From Arthrinium phaeospermum (taxonomy: Eukaryota > Ascomycota > Sordariomycetes > Amphisphaeriales > Apiosporaceae): a stretch of DNA of 64,000 nucleotides. The notes beneath the pieces are model-generated. The model made no database searches. It was not told where the DNA came from and worked only from the letters and a program-made list of their open reading frames with translations. This document shows positions 22,149 through 33,458 of the stretch, one piece after another (position 1 is the first letter of the stretch; every line of letters begins with the position of its first letter). Location of the stretch: assembly GCA_006503535.1 (NCBI GenBank), contig QYRS01000001.1:1984001-2048000 (forward strand), read 5' to 3'. The position numbers were made by a program, and so were the translations under genes.

Positions 22149-25100
22149 TTAGGAGGTTTGCTTCTGCTCCTCCGTGTTCACCTCGAACTTCTTCTCCTGT
22201 CTGAAGACCGTAGGGATACGGATGGTCAGTTGGATCCCGTCCGATGTAGACTTGACATCAAGGAAGATGTCGGCAGGGATGCCGTTCTCGTCGACCTTGG
22301 GCTTATTCTCATCGGACTGGCCCTGCTCCTTCGACTCCTCGCGAGGACCTTGTTCCTGGCTCTTGCCATTCGAAGGAACGAGTGCGCCGCTGATGCCATT
22401 AGGCTGGTTGTTGAGCTTGCCAATGATGTTGCCATTGCTGTCCATGATATTGCCCTCCATGTCCACCTGTAGGTTTCCAGGCAGTGGCGTAGTGCCAGAA
22501 GGACGAGGAGGCTCTTGGTGATCCTCCTCCTTGGGCGCCTGAGGCTTCTCTTGAGGCTTCTCAGGTGCCTCGGCAGTGAAGTTCTCGGTGACGTAGCCAA
22601 TCAGCTCTCCATTGTCCCCGTAGATCTCACCCTTGTCTGACACCTTCTTCCCGACCATGGACGGTAAGTCACCAGTCGCATGGCCGAGCACCTTGCCGGA
22701 CTCATCAACAACGTTGGCGACATCGTCGACGGTCATGCCGACGAGTCCCTTGGACAGGTCAGAAAGGTTGGCCGGAGGCTGGCTACCGATGGGGGTAATC
22801 TTCTGGATCTTAGGAATAGGGTCAATGTTAGCCGTTGACACCTGAGGAGAGTGAATGAATGGATCCAAGAACTCCTCGGGCGGGTCTTGCGACCCGTCCC
22901 CGTTGTCAGCGCCCGTGTTGGAGCCCTGCCTTGAAGCATTGGGTCTCTCAGGGATAGGCAATGGGAAGTTCACCTGTTTGTTGATCCGTGCTGGCCTGCC
23001 ATAGTTATCAACCGATTGCGTATGTCCACCATCCTTGTTGCCATTCTGCTGCTGCTCGCCGTTTTGTTGTTGGCCATTGCTCAAGTTGTACAATTGATCC
23101 TGACCAACTTCCCGGTCCTCTTGACCATTGGGTCCCTGGGCCTCCTTAGAGGCACCAGAAGTCTGGTCTGTAGCTTTGTTCTGTGCATCCTTCACAAGGT
23201 CGTTGGACTTGTCCTTGAGGTTGCCAGCTTCGCTTTCAGCAGCCTTCTTGCTGTCCTGTGCCTTTTGCGACGCATTTTTGGCTACACCATCAGCCTTCTG
23301 GGTTGCGTCGCCGGCAGTATCTTGGCCCTGCTTTTGAGTATCTGAAGCCTTAGACTTGGCTTCCTCAGCCTTGTCATTGACCCTTTGAGACACATCACCA
23401 GCAGCCTCCTGTCCCTGCTTCTGGGCGTCAGAAGTCTTAGACTTGATCTGGTCGGCAGATTCATCCACCTTGGCGTTGGTCTCGCCGACGAGCTCATCGT
23501 CCTTGGGGAGTGCCTGCATCAGATCACGCGAGATGCCGTCGAAACCATCGACAGAACCAGCGCCAGCGCCGCTGGCGGTGTTCTTACCAGTGTCCTTTGT
23601 GTCTTGCATGGTAGATTCGGACTTCGACTTGACCTTGGATTCAAGCTTAGATTCAGGCTTAGATTGAGGCTTGGACTCGGGCTTGGAACCAGAATCGGAC
23701 TGTGGCTTAGTATCAGGCTTTGATCTTTCTTGGTCCTCGGGAGCTTGACCAATAAGTGCCTTGACGAACTCTCCCAGCTCAGGGTGATTGGCAACAGAAT
23801 CGGACTCGGACTTGGAGTCAAGTTCGGACTGAGGCTTAGTATCAGGCTTTGATTCTTCTTGGTCTTCGGGAGCTTGAGCGATAAGTGCCTTGATGAACTC
23901 TCCCATCTCAGGGTGACCCAGATCCGAGAAGTACTTCACGAGATCCTTGGGCTTCTCGATATCGTCGATATCGTCACCGTCGGCACCCTCGAGCTGCTTC
24001 GCAAGATCCTTGGCAGCTTCGGGGATTTCCTCCTCGCCCTGCTCCTTGGAAGCGTCGGCGGCCTCTGACGGCTTGGACTCCTTGGTCAGATTATTGGCAG
24101 AGTCGGTCTTCTCGTTGGCCTTGGGAGCTTGCTTCTTCGCCTTATCGGCTACCTCGGAAGCCTTGGACGAAGCGTCTTTGGCTGCGTTGGGGATATCAGC
24201 AGACTTCTGGTCCTTGGACGCCTTGTCTTTGGCAGGCAGATCCTTGGGGTCAGCGTCTTGCGAGGCTTTGTCGGCGTCCTTGATGGGAGCCTCGAGAGCT
24301 TTCTTGGCCTTGGAAGCCTCCTTCTTGGGCGCGGAGCCGTCGACGCTGTCAGTGGCAGCCGATTCCTTTTGCGAGGGATCCTTGGAAGCGTCTGTGGCTT
24401 TCAAGTCCTTCTTGGAGGTGGATGCGGCGTCCTTGATGTCAGATTTATCGGATTCCTTAGATGCAGAGTCTTTGGCGCCGTCAACAGCCTTAGAGGCTTT
24501 CTTGGGTGCAGAGTCCTTAGTGTCGTCGGCAGTTTTGGAAGCCTTCTTGGATGTAGAGTCCTTGGCGTCGTCAGCGGTCTTGGAGGCCTTCTTGGGTGTA
24601 GACTCCTTGGCGCTGTCGGCAGACTTGGAAGGTTTCTTGGGTACAGGTTCCTGAACGTCGTCGGCAGTCTTTGATGCAGAGTCCTTGGTGCTGTCGGCCT
24701 TCTTGGATGCCTTCTTGGGCGCAGATGCAGCGTCGCCCTTGGGCGCCTTGTCCTTGATATCAGAGGAGCCGGATTCCTTGGGTGCAGAGTCTACGGCCTT
24801 GTCAAGAGACTGAGATGCCTTTCTCGAAGCGGGCTTGGGTGCCTTCTTGGGCGCAGAGTCCTGGGCAGTCTTCTTCGCGTCGGGGACGTCTTCAGCGGGG
24901 GCGGCGTCTTTCGGCTCAGCGTCCTGAGTGTTGTCGGAATGCTTTGACTGCTTGGGCGCAGTGCTCGACTTTCTCTTCTTGGGCAGGGCTTTGGCGTCCT
25001 CGGAATCTTCGGTGGGCTTCTTGGGCGCCGAGTCTTTGGTGGACTTGTCAATAGTCTCTGAAGCGTCGTCTTTGGAAGGCTTCTTGCTCTTCACGGAGCT

Positions 25101-25979
25101 AGATTTCTTCTCTGCAGTGTTGGCAGCGCCTGCGTCTTTGGAAGCCGCCTTCTTGGGTTTGGAAGTCTTCTCGAGGGCAATGCCTGAATCGCCAGAGATC
25201 GATTGCTCCTCGCTGTCGTCGTCGTCGTCGTCGTCGTCTTGGTCGGGTGTGGATCCCTGCTTCTTAGGTGGCGTGGAGTCTTGGGAGACGGTGGATGATG
25301 GCGACTTCTTCTTCTTGGGCGTGGTCTTTTTGGGCGCAGGATCTTGTGTAGAGTCTGTGCTTGGTGCCTCTTTGGTCTTCTTAGAAGCGGTGCTCTTTGG
25401 TGCAGATGGTTGATCTGGATCTTTGCTGGTGGAACCTAATGCGGGTTCATCTTGCCCCTCAGCTTCTTCGTCAATTGAATCTTTCTTCTGAGCGGGCGCG
25501 CGACGTGGCTTGCGTGTCGGGGTGGCAGGGGGGCCATCTTTCGAGGTGTCCTTGGCGGCGTCTGTGCTGTGCTTGACTGTGTCGTTGGAAGTGGAGACGT
25601 CGTCGTCCTTCACTCCAGCAGCATCCGAACCAGCAGCATCACCCAGCTTACCCGACTCAGCATCAGCCTTATCGGATTTGGCCGAATCGTCAAGCGCAGG
25701 CTTCTTGGATGGTGTCCTGGGAGCTTTGGAAGAGGGTTTGGCTGCGCCCTTGGACGCGCTCTTGGTAGCCGACGGGGATTCGGACCGTGACTTGGGTGCC
25801 GAATCCTGCTCCGACTCCTCAGCGGGCTTGCTGGGAGCGTCGGCGCTGGGCTGATGCGTGTTCTGGGAAGCCGACGTTGAGGACTTGTTGGACCTCTTGA
25901 CAGGCGGAGTCTTGGTCGAAGGTTTGAACAGAGTTCTCCTTGTGGACGGGGTTTGTGGGGTAGACATGGTGTCAGCCAT
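22149..25979 (-). CDS. Large disordered Lys/Ser/Ala/Asp-rich protein with C-terminal DUF3659-like repeats
   Basis: Single-exon gene; 1276 residues from the ATG at 25979 (MADTMSTPQTPSTRR). Residues 1-350 are Ser/Lys/Pro-rich with an acidic D/S tract encoded by a GTC/GAC microsatellite (25205-25240). Residues about 350-610 are near-tandem units of 15-20 residues (KKASKTADDAKDS type). Residues 700-1000 have SKPDTKPQSELDSKSE and TQKQGQDTAGDATQKA repeats resembling LEA periods. Near 1075-1135 one full DUF3659-like unit appears (DDVANVVDESGKVLGHATG then KGEIYGDNGELIGYV), and a half unit at about 1170-1195 (VDMEGNIMDSNGNIIGKL). The end, DIFLDVKSTSDGIQLTIRIP, looks folded. The shared repeat makes it a relative of the neighbouring LEA-like protein. 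An in-frame ATG at 26090 would add a hydrophobic N-terminus. Function unknown. No frameshift. Confidence 0.8.
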   Translation of the reverse strand: MADTMSTPQTPSTRRTLFKPSTKTPPVKRSNKSSTSASQNTHQPSADAPSKPAEESEQDSAPKSRSESPSATKSASKGAAKPSSKAPRTPSKKPALDDSAKSDKADAESGKLGDAAGSDAAGVKDDDVSTSNDTVKHSTDAAKDTSKDGPPATPTRKPRRAPAQKKDSIDEEAEGQDEPALGSTSKDPDQPSAPKSTASKKTKEAPSTDSTQDPAPKKTTPKKKKSPSSTVSQDSTPPKKQGSTPDQDDDDDDDDSEEQSISGDSGIALEKTSKPKKAASKDAGAANTAEKKSSSVKSKKPSKDDASETIDKSTKDSAPKKPTEDSEDAKALPKKRKSSTAPKQSKHSDNTQDAEPKDAAPAEDVPDAKKTAQDSAPKKAPKPASRKASQSLDKAVDSAPKESGSSDIKDKAPKGDAASAPKKASKKADSTKDSASKTADDVQEPVPKKPSKSADSAKESTPKKASKTADDAKDSTSKKASKTADDTKDSAPKKASKAVDGAKDSASKESDKSDIKDAASTSKKDLKATDASKDPSQKESAATDSVDGSAPKKEASKAKKALEAPIKDADKASQDADPKDLPAKDKASKDQKSADIPNAAKDASSKASEVADKAKKQAPKANEKTDSANNLTKESKPSEAADASKEQGEEEIPEAAKDLAKQLEGADGDDIDDIEKPKDLVKYFSDLGHPEMGEFIKALIAQAPEDQEESKPDTKPQSELDSKSESDSVANHPELGEFVKALIGQAPEDQERSKPDTKPQSDSGSKPESKPQSKPESKLESKVKSKSESTMQDTKDTGKNTASGAGAGSVDGFDGISRDLMQALPKDDELVGETNAKVDESADQIKSKTSDAQKQGQEAAGDVSQRVNDKAEEAKSKASDTQKQGQDTAGDATQKADGVAKNASQKAQDSKKAAESEAGNLKDKSNDLVKDAQNKATDQTSGASKEAQGPNGQEDREVGQDQLYNLSNGQQQNGEQQQNGNKDGGHTQSVDNYGRPARINKQVNFPLPIPERPNASRQGSNTGADNGDGSQDPPEEFLDPFIHSPQVSTANIDPIPKIQKITPIGSQPPANLSDLSKGLVGMTVDDVANVVDESGKVLGHATGDLPSMVGKKVSDKGEIYGDNGELIGYVTENFTAEAPEKPQEKPQAPKEEDHQEPPRPSGTTPLPGNLQVDMEGNIMDSNGNIIGKLNNQPNGISGALVPSNGKSQEQGPREESKEQGQSDENKPKVDENGIPADIFLDVKSTSDGIQLTIRIPTVFRQEKKFEVNTEEQKQTS

Positions 25980-28900
25980 CTTGAGAGCCAACGTACGGAA
26001 CCCGTTCAAATTAAGGTAGAAGAATAGGAAGGAGTAAAGCGTGAGGATGAGCTTATACAGGAGTTCGACGTCGGGGACTTCGGGGAGCATTCACGTAGTC
26101 TTTAAGGTCGTGAGTCTCCTCACTTTTCAGAATAACAAAGTATACCTACGATATGTATAGGGTGCACGGTTGAAACAGCAGCAGGGTAGGAGATCTCCAG
26201 TCGGAGTTTTATTCTTAGCCCATGAATCATGGCTCGAGGCTCTCTGCGTCATTGGACATCGGATGGGGGGACAGATAGTTGGATCTGCTCTGCACCCCAT
26301 ACTATCGACTCACCTTCACTGAGCCGTCTCGCCCTAATCGCGATCCCAGCCTCAGCGGATGGGAGCAGGACAAGGGTATGCTAGGCCATTGGCATTTTCC
26401 TGCCCCCAAAACCAAGTTAATTGTTGGAGGAATACGATATGATGGCCTAACTTGGGGGGGTCAGCCACACGTCAGATTGATTCATGGGTAGCTCTCTCGA
26501 GCTGCGGTACGAGGTACTCGACTTCCGGTGCAGGCGGACAGCCATCGCCATTGGTCATTGGAGCTCTGAGGTCGTCTTTTTTTTTTCCTTTGTAAAGCGG
26601 CCAAGAGGAATGAACCAACCGTATGCGTGGTAGTTTTGCTCCGGCCGCTAATGGGATCTTCGGGATTCCTCAGTTCGAGACGGGCCAAGCTGGGATACCC
26701 TGTCGCTGCGGAGTCCACACTGGACATAGTAGTCTCGTAGTGTCTCTCTTGATACGCAATTTCTCACAATGACTTCATTGTCTGTATGCCGCTTTGCCGG
26801 GTGCTATGCGAGGTCCGGGTTGGCTCTTGTCCTGTGTGTAAGAGATATAACTGCAAATGGCGGTTGGCACTTGACCAGTTGAATCGCCCGACCAGATCGA
26901 GAAAAAGAGGATATCAACTAAGCATAGCACAGATGAAGACCACTTCTGTGCATGAACTTGATCGATATGTCGATTTCCCCATGGTACCAATCGTGGCTGA
27001 GGAGGGTAACGGGTAACAACAGTGAATGGTTGAAAGCTGTCCTGTAGCGTTCCCCGTCCGAGCTTCTGCGGATGATCGCCATGGGTAAGCTGGGTACATG
27101 CGGCGGGGGAGCAGTGACGCAGCGGGGCTTGGGTGTGTCGTTAGAAGGAACCTCAATCAATCAATTGCTCGACTCGAGCCTCGATACGGTAAAGTCCATT
27201 TCTAACCGAATCTCAACGGTCGGCCCGGAGCCTGAGCATCAATGCTCCTCCCACCCAAATCCATGCATCCATCCCAGGTTAGCATCCCTCAAGATCCAAA
27301 GAGGCAATGCTCGAAACATTCTTTAACCTTATTCCCAAAATATGGGCAGATTGTTGAACTCAATTCAATCTTCAGAGACAAACCGGTAGCTGTCAACGGG
27401 CAAAAGGAAATCCATCATTGATGTCTGGTGAGACTTGCACCACTCAAGTCATACCAGATCAGGTGCATGGCCGTGCTGTACCTAGCCGTTCCGCAATTTT
27501 GTACCACTTCGGCAGTAGCAGTGATGTCGCGAAACAATGGGCACGCCAGCCCATCTAATAAGTGCCATGAGGGCTCCCGGTGCTGGTCCTACGTTGCATC
27601 ACATAAGATTGTGAATCGTGTACCAGTGCGACTGACAGCCCACGAAAACCGATAGGCCCCCTCTATCTTGGACCGTCTCAATCTTTGGTTGAGACGGGGC
27701 CACGGGCTGCTCAAAATCTGTGGACAGACAGAGATTTCCTAACAAGGGCCGAAAGCTATGGTATTCCGCGATCCGACCCAATTGAACGGATCTTATGCTG
27801 ACTCGTTTACAAGTAGTAGTATCAATCACAAAGGGCAAGTACATGCAGGCATTTTGTGGAATTACCGCATTGGCTAACAACACAATGTCAAAAGAATACC
27901 TAACAAATTCCAATAACAATTGCGCCATTCGCATACCGTCGAATATTCCACGCTCGCCAACGCCCCCCAAGCAATGATGTCAAGGCACCTCGCTCCTCCC
28001 TGTCACCCTCTTCTGCCATCCCGAAGAAAGAGGGGAATCGTGGGTTGTGGGAGATTAATTAAAATGCGGCGCCAATGAGGTTCAGGCTGGCCAGCCACCG
28101 AGAACAATCAAGAAAACCCACCCTGGCGTCCAGTGGCTAGTGACGCCACGCTGCATGCCTCGGGCGCACTATGACAGAGTCTGACTGGTGCCTTTTGTTT
28201 GTTGCCCATGCACGTTTTCTCGTCTCGTAGCGCATGCATTCCTCGCTACGAGTATCCACAACGAAGTGTGCTGCGTCGAGGGGTCTAGTCCTCATGTACG
28301 ACTCTGGCTTGTATTCATTGATAGGTTTCTTTGTTCTAGGCGCTCCTACTTCCTAGTCGTAGCGCGACCGCTGGAAAAACCGTTGCTCGGGATGCCCCTG
28401 CTGTATGCCGAAGTGGGCTCACTAAGTGATCAATTCTGGCCTACCTACTAGCGGCCCGTTCTGAAACTTGACAGAGCTTCCAACACAATCCCTCTGCATG
28501 TCATCCCTCCAGTCTTGGGTCATGCCGGAGTCGCAAATGTCACAATTGCCGTGCTGCTGACAAGCGACACTTGAGCCACTAGCAGCGGTAATGAACGGTA
28601 TTGTATGCACGTTTCCGCGCTGTCACACTCGAAAAGTCTCACCTCGGCAGTTTGTGAGGTTGGGTATGTGCATTCATTGATACTGGAAGATTTCGAAAAT
28701 CCACTTCGTAAGTTCAGGTCCATCGTCTCTATCTACAACGGTACAAGATGCCCTTACTCATACATGCGCCGGCGTTGAACTCCAACTCCTTGCTCCTCCC
28801 AATAGATTAAAAACTAATATTCCAATAGCATCCCGCGAATAAGTCAAACTAGGAAGAATCACTCAGCCAGCCAACCCCCCTGCGAGCCATCGTGTCGCTG

Positions 28901-29000
28901 CTTCCTTGGCCAAGCACGAGCTATTGCCTTGCTAAGTGACCGGCGGCTGGAAACGCTGGCTTACTACAAGCCTTCACTGCAATGACGAGTGCCTGGTTAG
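25980..29000. other. Intergenic, 3.0 kb, no supported gene
   Basis: It includes 37 in-frame codons upstream of the previous gene (25980-26090). Otherwise open frames are short and lack family character. Short poly-T (26577-26586) only. Confidence 0.45.
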
Positions 29001-30154
29001 TCACCTGCATTCCATTGTCGTCTTCCGGTGGGCTTGTCTATCCCCACCCTGTTGCTGCAACCGCCCCTCCTTGAAAGACGGTGTGGTATGGTGTGTGCGG
29101 AGATTGAAGGCCTTCCAGACGCAACTTCTGGTGCCCCTCTGACTACTCCTCTCGAGTCGCGATCGACGCGGCACCCCCGTCTGCCTCGTGTCGTGTTGGT
29201 TGTGGCCAGTTTACTCACTAAAGTTGTTGATGGTGAGAAACGGCCGCAAGTGGATGTGCGCGCCAACCAGTATGGGTTGGAACGCGCGTACAAAACAGGG
29301 CAGGACAGGACAGGACGGGGTAGCGGGAAGTAGGAGAAGTGTGGGTATACGTACAAGAGCGATAGAGTAAGATCACCGTGGATACGGGCCTTCAGAGTCA
29401 CCTCGACCTCGAGGTTGAGATCCAAGCGGAGCTGCAGCGGGTTCTTCCCACCTTTGTCGTCTCCGCCCTGCTGTTGCTGTTGCTGCTGCTGCATCTGTTG
29501 CTGCATTTGCCACTGTTGCATTTGCTGCTGCATCTGCTGTTGCTTCTTGCTGTTGTCCTTGCGCTTGCGACGACGCGGGGCCACCTGCTTGTCTTCGGCG
29601 TTCTCTCTGTCCGACTCCATGTAGGCAGGCTGGTTGCGACGCCGCCTGGGCTTCTCTTCCGTAGCCACGTCGCGCTTCTTCTCTCGCTTGGCCACCTCCT
29701 GTTCCTTCTTGGGCGAAGGGGAGCGGTTGTCGCCAACGGCAGTCTTGGCGTCGTCGTCGGTTTGCGCAGGTGCCTCATCCGGCTTCTGCTTGGGCTTCTG
29801 GCTCTTAGATCGTTGCTGCTCAGGCTCAGGTTCAGGCTCGTCTTGCCCTTCCTGTTCACCCTCGCCGTCGTCTTGAGCCTCGGCTTCCTGCTTGTTGTCT
29901 TCGTCCTGCTCCTCGCCGTCCTGGTTTTCTACGTTGTTGTCGTCGTCTTGCTCTTCTTGGCCTTCGCCGTCATCCTGTTCTTCGTTCTCATCCTGGTCCT
30001 GTTCTTGTTGCTGCTCATTGTCGCTGTCTTGTTCCTGGTCTTGTTCTTGTTCTTGATCTTGCTCCTCGCCATCTGAGTACTGCTGCTGCTGCTGCTGATC
30101 CTCAGTCTCCTGACGGGGAGTCTCGGTATCGGCCTTGTTCTGTTGAGAAGCCAT
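29001..30154 (-). CDS. Acidic Gln/Glu-rich disordered protein with conserved C-terminal segment
   Basis: Starts at the ATG at 30154 (MASQQNKADTETPRQ). Residues 15-150 are Glu/Asp/Gln-rich (EQDQEQEQDQEQD). A basic stretch follows (EKPRRRRNQPAY, APRRRKRKDNSKK), then a Gln/Met tract (QQQMQQQMQQWQMQQQ) encoded by CAG-type repeats at 29460-29545. It ends in the compact segment LDLNLEVEVTLKARIHGD-LTLSLL, nearly identical to the end of the gene at 32652. Exon 1 is 29355-30154. The donor (GTACGT) interrupts the last Leu codon, and the best acceptor at 29005 gives an immediate stop. The intron is then 350 bases, matching the paralogue's 366. About 267 residues. Function unknown. The C-terminal exon is the least certain part. 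Confidence 0.7.
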
Positions 30155-30946
30155 ATTAAAGTAGTGGGTGTGATTTACGTGTAAGTCTGAAAGGGTATCA
30201 AGTACAGGGAGAAGAAGATTGGATCTGGAAAACTGGTAAACGTGAGAAAATGCTCGTACCAGTTGTACTAGCGGCGGTGGTGGTTTTGTTCTATTCAAGT
30301 CAGACGCCGAATCTCAAGATATGGCATTTCTTGCCAACTTCAACGGCCGTGACGCAATGCGCCAGGTCTAGCATTAGATCATCTCCAGAAAGTCGTATGG
30401 ATTCGGTCCAGGGCCATGCATACGACAGGGGGGGGTTCTGCGCTGTACACCTACCCCCCCAGAACTGTCAAGCGACTTGCGAGTACATGGTCTCCACCAC
30501 ATCTTGACACACCCCGGGCATTTCCAAATTTGGAGAGTATCCGCCGGGAATCCGCCGGGTATGAGATCATGTCGCATACCCTAGTCTATCACTTTGCGCC
30601 CGAGTGCATGTTGCAGTGCAGCTGCACACACCTTACGCGTCTAATTCTTGACCTGAGGCAGGTTTTGGCCTGTATTAACTCCGTGGGTTTACTCACGGCA
30701 AACCGTGATATGTATGTCTGGACGTCTTGACGTATGAAAGGTTCGCAGGGTTCATATCCTGTTTTCCCTTCATCACACGTACCCTCCCGGCAGTCATTCG
30801 CTTACGGTCCCAGTGCCAGCATACGCAAACACGAAGGGGTGTCTGAGTATCTTCCCTCGTTTGGCTCGTTCATTCGTCCCGCAATTCTTGCCAGCCATCG
30901 TCTCTCCCTCTCTTTCCCTCACTCGCTTTCTTATTACGTCTACACC
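30155..30946. other. Intergenic, divergent promoter region
   Basis: Lies between two divergently transcribed genes. C runs at about 30431 and 30458. The open frame that continues upstream of the next gene's ATG (30734-30946) has no ATG supporting it. Confidence 0.45.
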
Positions 30947-31658
30947 ATGGCGCTGTCTAGCCTTGGCCTTTTGATTATTGGCTCCATACCTACGGTCATC
31001 GGCGTTGCGGAAGCTATCGACGCGCAGAAGAAGCAGAACCAACAGGCCAAGGAGAGGATTAAGTTCCATCTGACAGCCAAGTTCTCGATAGATGGCAAGT
31101 CGCCGGTTCAAGAAGCGACTGTGGTGTTCAGCAACGACAAGGTAAAGCTACTCCTCCTCCTCCACTACCCAACCCACCCTTTTAGGATCGTCGGCACTGA
31201 CTAGATTCGTCACCTCTCTGTAACAACAGCTCTACCTGGACCACCCAGCCCACCCTGTCTCGGGATACAAGTTCAACGGCTTCTATTTCGGGTACCCAGG
31301 CCCAGAGAATCACCAAGGCCTGGTGTCCATGGCCTCGGATGATCCTCCGGCGCTGCACTGGATCTATGCCAGCAAGGAGACCAAGGCGCTACGTCATGGG
31401 CCGCGCAAAGATACGGTGGACCAGATCATAGGCCCCTGGAACTGGTCCGAGGATGAGGAGTGGCTGGTCCTCGAGGCCTGCCCGTACTTCCTGGCCGTGG
31501 AGGAAGAGGACGGCTCGGGCTGGGCACTCTACTACGACCAGGCTGGGGACCTGAAACAGGCTTTGGCGCCGCGCAGAATGGCGGTCATCAGCTTACATAG
31601 AGAGCTCCAGCTGGGAGTGTCCAGTCGCATGGTCGGGGGGAAGGATGGGAAGGAGTAA
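30947..31658 (+). CDS. Conserved-looking protein of unknown function, 207 residues
   Basis: Two exons, 30947-31141 and 31230-31658, with an 88-base GT-AG intron that joins VVFSNDK to LYLDHPAHPV in phase. The ATG at 30947 has a good context (CACCATGG). A short hydrophobic N-terminus (LGLLIIGSIPTVIGVAEAI) is followed by KKQNQQAKERIKF and then a beta-rich, aromatic-rich body (YKFNGFYFGYPGP, WNWSEDEEWLVLEACPYFLAVEE, WALYYDQAGD). The hydrophobic segment could be a signal anchor. I do not recognise the family. Composition is ordinary and globular, unlike the low-complexity neighbours. It lies between two genes sharing a C-terminal motif, but nothing in its sequence links it to them. Confidence 0.75.
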
Positions 31659-32651
31659 ATGGTGGCATGGCAGGCGGGCATGGGTATTGGATTGTGACAG
31701 TTCATCCGGCGCAGGCTGGCAGGTTTTCCAGCTTGCGTCTTTAGCCTGGCGTTTGGGGTTGGGTCGACTAGGGGAGTACGGAGGGCATTGGATCACGAAC
31801 AAAAAACAAAAACGATTTCTTCTCGCACCTAATCCAAAGAGGTTCTGGCATCTGATAACCCCTGTAGAGTGACTTGACGGTACAAGTGAGCTACACGACT
31901 CTTCTCGAGCGCCCCAGCCCTGTGCGTCGACTTGCGGAAACAGGGGAGTTTAATTGGATTCCTCATAAGTGGAGTCCCCGAGCCAGTCGACTCGCTGAAT
32001 GGCTAGCTGCGAGCCCCGAACATGTGGCTTATGATGCAAAGTCAAGCCACCCCACATCAACTTACGAGGCCTGTCCAGTGAGCCGGCCGGCCAGCCAGTC
32101 TTAGATGGACACTTGGGGTTGCAGCTAGCCTCCATCTCGATTCGTATGGTGTGCCGGGAGCTGCTGGCATGCCCAGGTACTTGCTAATCGTCGCGCCCCG
32201 TTTCACTTCAGCATAGCCGACCGTCTGATAGGCTTTGGCATGCAGGAAAAACAAGATTGCTGACCTGGTCCCTCCTTCGCTTTCCTCACCCCCTTCCAGG
32301 AAGCCCCAGGCCCAGGCCCAGCGGACGGATCGGTGACGTCGACAGCCATCCAGGGTCACAGAGGCAGATGGCATGAGGGCATGCAGCCTGTCGTGTATGT
32401 GGGGTGGGCTTACTTGCGACCCTTTTTGCAGATCAACCGTCTTCAACGGCCTCTATGTAAATAGCACCGTCCAACGTCGGTGACTTCCTTCGTCCCTAGT
32501 CCCCCCATTCTCTACTAGATTATCCAAACTCCTTTTTATAGTTCCCTTTCCTCAAGGAAAACCCGTTCGTGTTCTCATCTCTTGAACGTCCATCCATCTA
32601 CCAAAGTATTCTCACACCCAACCCACACCACACACACCCACCACCACCACC
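31659..32651. other. Intergenic, 993 bases, with promoter of the next gene
   Basis: A TATA-like TTTTTATAG lies near 32533-32541, about 115 bases before the ATG at 32652, in a pyrimidine-rich region with CACCACCACCACC just before the start. No gene seen. Confidence 0.45.
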
Positions 32652-33458
32652 ATGTCTTCTCAGGAGAGAACGCAGAAGCGCCAGCAGAAGAAGCAGCCCC
32701 CGCCTGAGCCCGAGGACCAGGACGACTACTCGGATGACTACTCGGATGACTACAGCGAAGAGGAAGAGGAGGAAGAGCCCCCGCCGCCCCCCAAGCGCAA
32801 GTCCAAGACCAAGCAGAAGGGCAAGCAGGGCGGCGGCGGTGGTCCTCTCGGCGGCCTGGGCGGCATCCAAGACACCCTCCCCGTCGGTGATGTCGGCAAG
32901 ACTGCTGGTGGCCTCGTAAACGGCGCGACCGGTGCCCTCGGCGGTGTCGCGGGCGCTGCTGGCGGTGGCGGCGGCGGCGACGGCGGCGGCAAGAGCGACA
33001 CTCTCCGCCTCCGCTTAGATCTTAACCTCGAGGTCGAGGTCACGCTTAAGGCGCGAATCCACGGTGACTTGACACTGGCATTGCTGTAAGTGATAACCCC
33101 CTCTCTCCTTGACTCTTTAACTCCACACCTCTCTACGGTGTCCCATTCCCACCAGTCTAGGTCCTCTATCCTTGACTTGTTTTTCCACGATATGTCGCCA
33201 AGCTGCATCCACACTTGTCTTCCTGACCGTTTTGGATGAAACAGGGATTCCTAAAATGTTTTGCACCTTCCATGTATACCCATGGAGTCTGGCGCGCGCG
33301 CATTGCCTCACTGTCATCTGAATGCGCATTTACACACACACATATACCCACTGCTGTTACGCTCCTTTTTTTCACATGGCGTGGGGCTTTTACCATTCGC
33401 TATTCGGCCGGTCGAGATGAAAGAACAGTGTCTTATGACTGACATGTGCAGGAACTGA
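32652..33458 (+). CDS. Charged/Gly-rich small protein with conserved C-terminal segment (paralogue of the 29001 gene)
   Basis: Exon 1 is 32652-33085; a 366-base intron (GTAAGT..GACTGAC..TGCAG) leads to exon 2, 33452-33458, which adds only Asn and the stop. Total 146 codons. A basic Gln/Lys head (RTQKRQQKKQ) is followed by DDYSDDYSDDYSEEEEEEE, a Pro/Lys patch (PPPPPKRKSKTK), and a Gly/Ala stretch (LGGVAGAAGGGGGGDGGG). The end is LRLRLDLNLEVEVTLKAR-IHGDLTLALL, matching the 29001 gene in all but about two or three of 28 positions. The intron falls in the same last Leu codon in both genes. Without splicing the protein ends one residue earlier, so the coding effect is small. The unusually long 3' intron may be regulatory. 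Function unknown. Confidence 0.75.

Noticed and set aside
29378..30076. 232-codon Leu-rich frame resembling a membrane protein
   Set aside because: Leu runs come from reading Gln/Glu-rich codons (CAG, GAG) on the opposite strand.
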